Source of the DNA: CAYVMD01 sp964452465
GTDB lineage: Bacteria > Armatimonadota > JACIXR01
DNA: 29,560 bases
Assembly (NCBI GenBank): GCA_964452465.1
Contig: CAYVMD010000025.1
Coordinates: 1 to 29,560, forward strand
Direction: 5' to 3'
This document shows, piece by piece, positions 24,747 through 29,560 of this stretch. Both the position numbers and the translations under genes were made by a program. Positions within the stretch are counted from its first letter, which is position 1. Each line of letters starts with the position of its first letter. Below the pieces are notes generated by a model. That model saw nothing but the letters and a program-made list of their open reading frames with translations. It did no database searches and had not been told where the DNA came from.

Positions 24747-27011
24747 ATGCCTAATCTATTTCTAATCCTTTCCCTTTTAATAATTGCTTTTCTATGCAAT
24801 GCCTTTTCCTCGGGTACGGAAATCTTCCCCCTTCCCAAGGATCTCCTGCCCGATGTCCCGCTCCATTTCACCCGTTTCTACTTCAAGGGGCAGGAAGAGA
24901 ACGCTCAGTGGCTGAATCGCTACCTCTGGTATCATTTTTCCACCCGGCTGGGCAACAATCCCTGTCTCTTCAACAAGGAATACCTCACCCTCGCAGACAT
25001 GTGGCTCGCTGATGCGATCGACAAGCGAAGGCGAAAAACGATCCAGGAAGTGCATAGAGAGGATATCAACGCTATAAGGATGGATGAGGAAGGCTACGTG
25101 TATAGCCACCAACATTTCTCCTCTGCCCACGATTATGGCTGGCCCTTCCCCGTTTGGGGGCAAGTGTTTCCCCTGGTGGATAAACCCGATGGCTATACGG
25201 CGGGTTGGCAGTTTCAGGAGAAAAACCCCTACGGCTTTCATTGGGGCTGGGATTACATCAAAGCCATAGGGGACCCCAAGTGGTATGGGAGGACCGCCAT
25301 AGAGTCTTGGGAATTGGTCAACTTGAGGTCGGAGGGGATCATCGATAATAAATGGCACCTCGTGGCCACGGGACCCAATCCCGCCATCATCACCCCCAAA
25401 GGGGTGGTCATAGATGCCTCTTGTGCCCCCTTCCTGCAACTGCGCTGGAAGCACACCCCCCGCAAGACCAATAACCTTCCCTATGTGGAATGGATGAGGG
25501 AGGAGGACGAGGATTTCGGGGAGGATAGGAGGGTTTATATACAGGTAGAGGATCCCCACTGGGCAGGCATAACCGGCGTGAATCATAGTATAATCCCCAT
25601 GTATCACCATCCCAAATGGAAGGGAAAGATCAAGAGGATAAAGATAGCGCTTGCTCCCGGAGAATCGGAGGGCGAATTCGACATAGAGTCCTTCTTCACC
25701 GTCTTCGATACCCGTCACACCACCAACAATCCCCTCTTCATATTTGCCTGCTGGAATTACTTCCGCTGGACGGGCGACATAGAATTCCTGAGGGCGAACA
25801 TTAACCGAATGCGCCTCGCCCTGCGTTATATGCAGACGGAATTGGGAGGGTTGAAATACAATTTCATCCGGAACCCCTGGGTAGGACATACAGGGCGAGC
25901 AGGTTGGGTGCGCACCTCCGATGGCAAGAAGGTCTGGCGAGTGGGCGAGGGCATAGGGAGCAATTATTGGGATATACTCCCCTTTGGATGGGATGATTTC
26001 TATGCCACCGCGGAATATCACGGAGCCCTCCTGACGATGGCTGAGGTGGAGGAAGCAATCAGGGCACATCCAGAATGGGACATCCCACAGGGAGGATTAT
26101 CCTTCGATCCCGTTGAACTGCGGAAGCACGCCGAAAAGGTGAGGGAAGTGGCAAATAAGAAGTTCTGGGACGAGAAGAAGGGGAGGTTCGTCGCTTGCAT
26201 AGACATAGACGGAGTCCCCCACGATTACGGTTACACCTTCCTCAACCTCAACGCGATATGGTATGGCATAGCCTCGGAGGAACACGCCAGGGCGATCATG
26301 GATTGGCTGGAGGGAAAGAGAATAATAGAGGAGGATACCTCCACGGGCAAGGACATTTACAGATGGCGCTTCGGACCACGCGCCTCCACAAAACGCAATG
26401 TGGATTGGTATGTCTTCCCCTGGTGGGCTCCTGAATCCCTCCCCTTCGGATATCAAGTGCAGGATGGGGGAGCAGTTCTCGGCTTCACCTTCTATGACCT
26501 CTGGGCGAGGTTGAAGATCCTGGGAGCGGATAACGCCTGGCAGAGGCTCTGCGAGATCCTGGACTGGGAGCGCGAGGTATGGGCGGAGGGAGGCTACAGG
26601 GAATACTATAAGGATGGCAAGCGGGGAACCACCCTGCAGGGAGGAGGAACACCGGGAGGCATCGGTATAGATTACGAATTCTTCGAGAGCAGTCTCCTTC
26701 CCTCCATCGTCACCTACGGCTTCCTGGGGCTCGATCCCAAAGGCGATGGGCTTCATATAAAGCCCAATCTCCCCACCGCTTGCCCCGAGATGGGCATAAG
26801 CAACCTGCTATATCACAAGGTGAAGATGGACATCAAGGCGAGCGATAAATTGCTAACGCTCCACCTAAAAGAAAAACCCCAAGAGCCCCTTCGGGTAATC
26901 CTGGAGGGCACTTGGCAGATGGAACGGGGCAAAGAAAAGGGCTCTTCCTTCCTCCTTAGGGAGCCGGGCATCTACAGGTTCATCAAGGTGGAGAACCAAA
27001 AGGACAAATGA
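24747..27011 (+). CDS. Secreted six-hairpin (alpha/alpha)6 glycosidase-like protein
   Basis: ATG 24747 has GAAGGAGGG about eight bases upstream, and the gene starts 15 bases after the isomerase stop. The 754-residue product has a signal peptide (LILSLLIIAFLCNAFSSG). About the first 280 residues are less conserved and rich in aromatic residues. From about residue 320 the helix-rich pattern of six-hairpin glycosidases appears: FIFACWNYFRWTGDIEFLRA, NYWDILPFGWDDFYATAEYH, HDYGYTFLNLNAIWYG, RNVDWYVFPWWAPESLPFGY and GGIGIDYEFFESSLLPSIVT. The end (GLHIKPNLPTACPEMGISNL) is like the closing beta domain of GH65/GH94/GH78-type proteins. Candidate catalytic acids are Asp and Glu in GWDD, VPHDYGY and YEFFESS. 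The subfamily was not recognised; alternatives are rhamnosidase, glucosidase or an unsaturated-uronate type. Confidence 0.72.
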   Translation: MPNLFLILSLLIIAFLCNAFSSGTEIFPLPKDLLPDVPLHFTRFYFKGQEENAQWLNRYLWYHFSTRLGNNPCLFNKEYLTLADMWLADAIDKRRRKTIQEVHREDINAIRMDEEGYVYSHQHFSSAHDYGWPFPVWGQVFPLVDKPDGYTAGWQFQEKNPYGFHWGWDYIKAIGDPKWYGRTAIESWELVNLRSEGIIDNKWHLVATGPNPAIITPKGVVIDASCAPFLQLRWKHTPRKTNNLPYVEWMREEDEDFGEDRRVYIQVEDPHWAGITGVNHSIIPMYHHPKWKGKIKRIKIALAPGESEGEFDIESFFTVFDTRHTTNNPLFIFACWNYFRWTGDIEFLRANINRMRLALRYMQTELGGLKYNFIRNPWVGHTGRAGWVRTSDGKKVWRVGEGIGSNYWDILPFGWDDFYATAEYHGALLTMAEVEEAIRAHPEWDIPQGGLSFDPVELRKHAEKVREVANKKFWDEKKGRFVACIDIDGVPHDYGYTFLNLNAIWYGIASEEHARAIMDWLEGKRIIEEDTSTGKDIYRWRFGPRASTKRNVDWYVFPWWAPESLPFGYQVQDGGAVLGFTFYDLWARLKILGADNAWQRLCEILDWEREVWAEGGYREYYKDGKRGTTLQGGGTPGGIGIDYEFFESSLLPSIVTYGFLGLDPKGDGLHIKPNLPTACPEMGISNLLYHKVKMDIKASDKLLTLHLKEKPQEPLRVILEGTWQMERGKEKGSSFLLREPGIYRFIKVENQKDK

Positions 27012-27089
27012 GTGATACCCCTCTCTCCCTAAGTAGCGCCCTTCGGAGGTAGTATGCCCGAAGTTCTCGCTGACCCTCCTCCAAAAATC

Positions 27090-27119
27090 TTGACCGATTT
27101 TCGCCTTCCGCCTTATATT
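27090..27119 (+). promoter_or_regulatory. Promoter (TTGACC-18-TATATT)
   Basis: TTGACC at 27090-27095 and TATATT at 27114-27119 are 18 bases apart, in the 137-base gap before the URO-D-like gene. Transcription would begin at about 27126. No clear ribosome binding site precedes the ATG at 27149. Confidence 0.65.
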
Positions 27120-27148
27120 ATGTTTAAAACAGTTTAACGGCACTAAAG

Positions 27149-28126
27149 ATGACTTCTCGTCAAAGGGTAAAGTTAGTCCTGGATGGGAAACTGCCCGATC
27201 GCGTCCCCTTCAACTTTTGGATGGACAGGGACAGGATGGCGGAATTGGATGCTAAATGGGGAGCGGATTTCCGCCTCACCCATTACGACGCCGATGTCAT
27301 CGAAGCTTTCCCCCTAATCAATTGGTATCCCGGGTTATCCCCCAAGGTTTACTTCGACGGGAAGACGAGTTGGCAATTGGAGCCCATGATAGATTCCATC
27401 CAAAAAGCCCTTGACCTTCCCCTGCCCGATCCCACCAATCCCGCGATCTACGCCGATATCCTTGATAAGAGGTCCCGCTATCCCCATAAGTCCATCTTCG
27501 TGCTCCTGGGAGCAGGGTTAGCCCTCCTCGAACCGCTTCGCCTCCCCCAGAACCTCTTCCTTGATATCTACGATTCCCCCTTCACCGTTCACAAAATCCT
27601 CAAGCGCTACCAACCGGTCCTCCTGGAGCTCGCTCGTCGGATTTGTCAACTGGATATAGATGTCCTCTACATCGCCCACGATGTGTGTGGTAGAAACGGT
27701 CCCCTTCTTTCCCCCAAACATTTGAGGGAGTTCCATTTCGATTACATAAAGGAATTAGTGGATATCGCCCATGGGATGGGAAGGAAGGTGTTATATCACA
27801 CCGATGGGCGAGTCATGGAGATACTGAACATCTTTGTAGAATACGGGTTCGATGGCATCAACCCCTTGGAATACCGCTACAACGATCTCCCCGAGTTTAG
27901 GGAGAAGGTGGGGGAAAGGCTGGTGGTTTACGGGGGATTGGACAACTCCAACATCATCCCCAATGGCACTGTGGAGGATGTGAAAAGGCATGTATACGAA
28001 GTATTCCATATCTTGGGAGCAAAGGGACTCCTCATCTTCTCCACCCACGACATCCCCGGCTACTGCCCCCTGGAGAATTTGGATGCCATGGTAGAGGCAA
28101 TAAAATCCTGCCGATACAACCAATGA
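27149..28126 (+). CDS. Uroporphyrinogen decarboxylase/MtaA-family protein (probable methyltransferase type)
   Basis: The 325-residue product starts MTSRQRVKLVLDGKLPDRVP, the usual opening of URO-D superfamily proteins. No signal peptide is present, so it is cytoplasmic. Further marks are DVLYIAHDVCGRNGPLLSPKH, the LYHTDGRVMEILNIFVEYGF stretch followed by DGINPLEY, and the closing FSTHDIPGYCPLENLDAMVE. The N-terminal arginine signature of true heme-pathway HemE (RPPxWxMRQAGR) is missing. It therefore belongs with the corrinoid/methyl-transfer relatives (MtaA, CmuA, MtbA) or uncharacterised URO-D proteins often found beside glycoside hydrolases. It has its own promoter and lies 14 bases before a GH42-like gene, which suggests a shared transcript. 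A role in handling methyl groups from decorated sugars is possible but purely inferred. Confidence 0.83.
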   Translation: MTSRQRVKLVLDGKLPDRVPFNFWMDRDRMAELDAKWGADFRLTHYDADVIEAFPLINWYPGLSPKVYFDGKTSWQLEPMIDSIQKALDLPLPDPTNPAIYADILDKRSRYPHKSIFVLLGAGLALLEPLRLPQNLFLDIYDSPFTVHKILKRYQPVLLELARRICQLDIDVLYIAHDVCGRNGPLLSPKHLREFHFDYIKELVDIAHGMGRKVLYHTDGRVMEILNIFVEYGFDGINPLEYRYNDLPEFREKVGERLVVYGGLDNSNIIPNGTVEDVKRHVYEVFHILGAKGLLIFSTHDIPGYCPLENLDAMVEAIKSCRYNQ

Positions 28127-28140
28127 AGGGAGGAATTAAA

Positions 28141-29560
28141 ATGCCCTTGTTAATCCTGTTCGCCTTCATTTCCCTACTGAGCGCCAATCAAGACCTACAG
28201 GGTTTTAAGCCCCTCTTCCATACCCTCGATGTGGGATATCAAGCGGACTACCTCCATCCCCTTCAATATTTCGGCTATGCGGGTCAATTCGACGAGGAGG
28301 ACCTGAAGGAGATAATCGCCGATAACGCTAACTTCGCCTCGACGGACTTCGGCTGGTTAGGCGGTTTCCTCGTCCCCGATGAGAAGGCTCCGGGAGGGGT
28401 GAGGATAGACAGGGATAATCCCCGCTTCGATATCTTTCGAAAATACCTGGAGAATTGCGCCCGCCTGGGTTTAAAGAGCGAGGTAGGGATCATCACCTGC
28501 ACCAACTTTCACGAATACCCCGACTGGTTCAACCAACGCTATCCCGATATATTCGCCAGAGATTCCGCGGGCAACACCGAGCCCCTGCTCTACGAGATAG
28601 ATATCCCTCCAGAAAGGAAAAAAGCCTGGACGAACATAGAGCATCCCATCCTCAACCTTCTGCGAGGGGAGTTCGCCCAAGCGGTTATAAACGCATATAA
28701 AGAACAACCCAGCGTTATCCTCTGGGGTATGGACGGCGAGACCCTCTACCCTCCTGTGCCGGCGGAAAGGGGCTTTGATCAGTCCCTCTGGGCATTAAGG
28801 CACTTCCGCCAGTATCTGGCATTGAAATATAAGAACATCGGGAGTTTGAACAAAGTCTGGGGGACGAACTACCGCAGTTTCCAGGAGGTTTATCCCCCCA
28901 AGGACCTATCCCAACGAAGCCTTCCCCTCCTCGATTGGCATTCCTTCCGCATCCATGCCATAACCGAATACCTTCAAAACCTCTTCATTCGATATAAATC
29001 CACCGATCCCCACCGACCCACCTTCGCCTGGCTCCACGATATGAGCCTTAGATGGGACGAATTGAAAAGGGCAGGGTGTGCCCCCTTCGAATATGCCCTC
29101 GTAGGGGATGGGCTGATCGCCAACCCCATCGTTCGCCCTCCCAACGAGGAATACAATACCAAGTATTTCGAGATGATGACCTCCTTCGGTAAGCCGGTCG
29201 CCAGCCCCCAACTCGCTTACTATCCCCGTCCTTGGCCGGGTTACATGATTCGCAGGCAGGTCTACGAATGCCTCGGCTTAGGCGTATGGCTGGTGGGTTT
29301 GATCACCTGGACCTGGCCGGAGGGGTACCTTATCAATTGGGGCATCAAGGGGACAGAAGGGCAAAGCGAGGTGAGGAAGGTATTCGGAGAATTGAGGCAA
29401 TTAGCTCCTTACTTGGACTTCATGTGGCCGGTGAGCCCCGCCATCCGCGTCTTCGTATCCCAGCCAGTGTGGATATTGGATGGCTGGAAGAAGTCCTGGG
29501 ATGCCTTACATTTGGATTTACTGAGGAGGCAACTCCCCAAGAGATATATCGTGGAGTGGC
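28141..29560 (+). CDS. Secreted GH42-like protein, 3' partial
   Basis: ATG 28141 follows GAAGGGAGG with a normal gap. The frame stays open for 473 codons to the right edge, so the gene is truncated by the window. A signal peptide (MPLLILFAFISLLSANQ) is present. The barrel resembles GH42 beta-galactosidases: LKSEVGIITCTNFHEYPDWF, then LWALRHFRQYLALKYKNIGS with LNKVWGTNYRSFQEVYPP, and GVWLVGLITWTWPEGYL. At the acid/base position the family usually has Asp-Asn-Glu. Here the strand reads WGMDGE, so Glu200 is present but the preceding Asn is Gly. At the usual nucleophile region the chain reads GKPVASPQLAYY, without an obvious Glu. It may be an inactive or redirected relative, or the nucleophile may lie elsewhere. 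Cotranscription with the URO-D-like gene is likely. Confidence 0.75.
   Translation, partial: MPLLILFAFISLLSANQDLQGFKPLFHTLDVGYQADYLHPLQYFGYAGQFDEEDLKEIIADNANFASTDFGWLGGFLVPDEKAPGGVRIDRDNPRFDIFRKYLENCARLGLKSEVGIITCTNFHEYPDWFNQRYPDIFARDSAGNTEPLLYEIDIPPERKKAWTNIEHPILNLLRGEFAQAVINAYKEQPSVILWGMDGETLYPPVPAERGFDQSLWALRHFRQYLALKYKNIGSLNKVWGTNYRSFQEVYPPKDLSQRSLPLLDWHSFRIHAITEYLQNLFIRYKSTDPHRPTFAWLHDMSLRWDELKRAGCAPFEYALVGDGLIANPIVRPPNEEYNTKYFEMMTSFGKPVASPQLAYYPRPWPGYMIRRQVYECLGLGVWLVGLITWTWPEGYLINWGIKGTEGQSEVRKVFGELRQLAPYLDFMWPVSPAIRVFVSQPVWILDGWKKSWDALHLDLLRRQLPKRYIVEW

Noticed and set aside
24792..26069. Long minus-strand open frame of 425 codons
   Set aside because: It lies fully opposite the six-hairpin glycosidase gene, has low-complexity mirrored codon structure and no ribosome binding site; it is a shadow.
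27041..27063. Inverted repeat CTTCGG/CCGAAG after the six-hairpin gene
   Set aside because: Only six pairs with an 11-base loop and no T run, so it is not a convincing terminator.

Overview
The window looks like a chromosomal segment of a diderm bacterium, probably thermophilic. The evidence is strong GGAGG-type ribosome binding sites, heavy use of AGG and ATA codons, secreted proteins with signal peptides or lipoboxes, and a probable outer-membrane porin. The mix of housekeeping repair genes with many secreted glycoside hydrolases recalls hot-spring lineages such as Fervidibacteria/Armatimonadota, but this placement is a guess from style, not from a marker gene. All confidently called genes lie on the plus strand. 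No tRNA, rRNA, insertion sequence or complete CRISPR array was recognised. There is one 100-N assembly gap.

Region 1 (1-3445): three genes that look less GC-rich than the rest: a probable zincin (HELTH motif) cut by the left edge, a membrane-anchored TolB/PD40-type propeller protein overlapping it by one base, and a PQQ-repeat propeller protein interrupted by the gap. Region 2 (3446-4087): about 640 bases without a convincing gene, holding hairpins and a single CRISPR-repeat-like 25-mer. Region 3 (4088-7377): uvrB, rsmE and an O6-methylguanine-DNA-methyltransferase-type gene, tightly packed and probably one operon whose messenger may be leaderless.

Region 4 (7350-12551): an envelope-related group. 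A good promoter and a structured-looking leader precede a 35-residue single-span protein, then a secreted DUF2330-like protein fused to a six-blade NHL propeller. After these come the wreck of further NHL blades, a second promoter, a secreted DUF4139-type protein, a small beta-barrel porin and a strong terminator.

Region 5 (12555-29560): a long carbohydrate-active cluster. It holds a GH32/43-like lipoprotein, a 1222-residue DUF6067/GH123-like protein, a 1378-residue GH2 enzyme with two C-terminal CBM60-like modules, a GH5-like enzyme, an intracellular sugar isomerase/epimerase-like TIM barrel, a six-hairpin glycosidase, a cobalamin-methyltransferase/URO-D family protein, and a GH42-like protein running off the right edge. 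The first two genes have nearly identical promoters (TTTACA, 17 bases, TATCAATATGTC), which suggests co-regulation. Most of these proteins are exported, so the cluster plausibly takes apart one complex, decorated polysaccharide outside the cytoplasm. The isomerase-like and URO-D-like proteins would process products inside. No transporter or regulator gene is present in the window.
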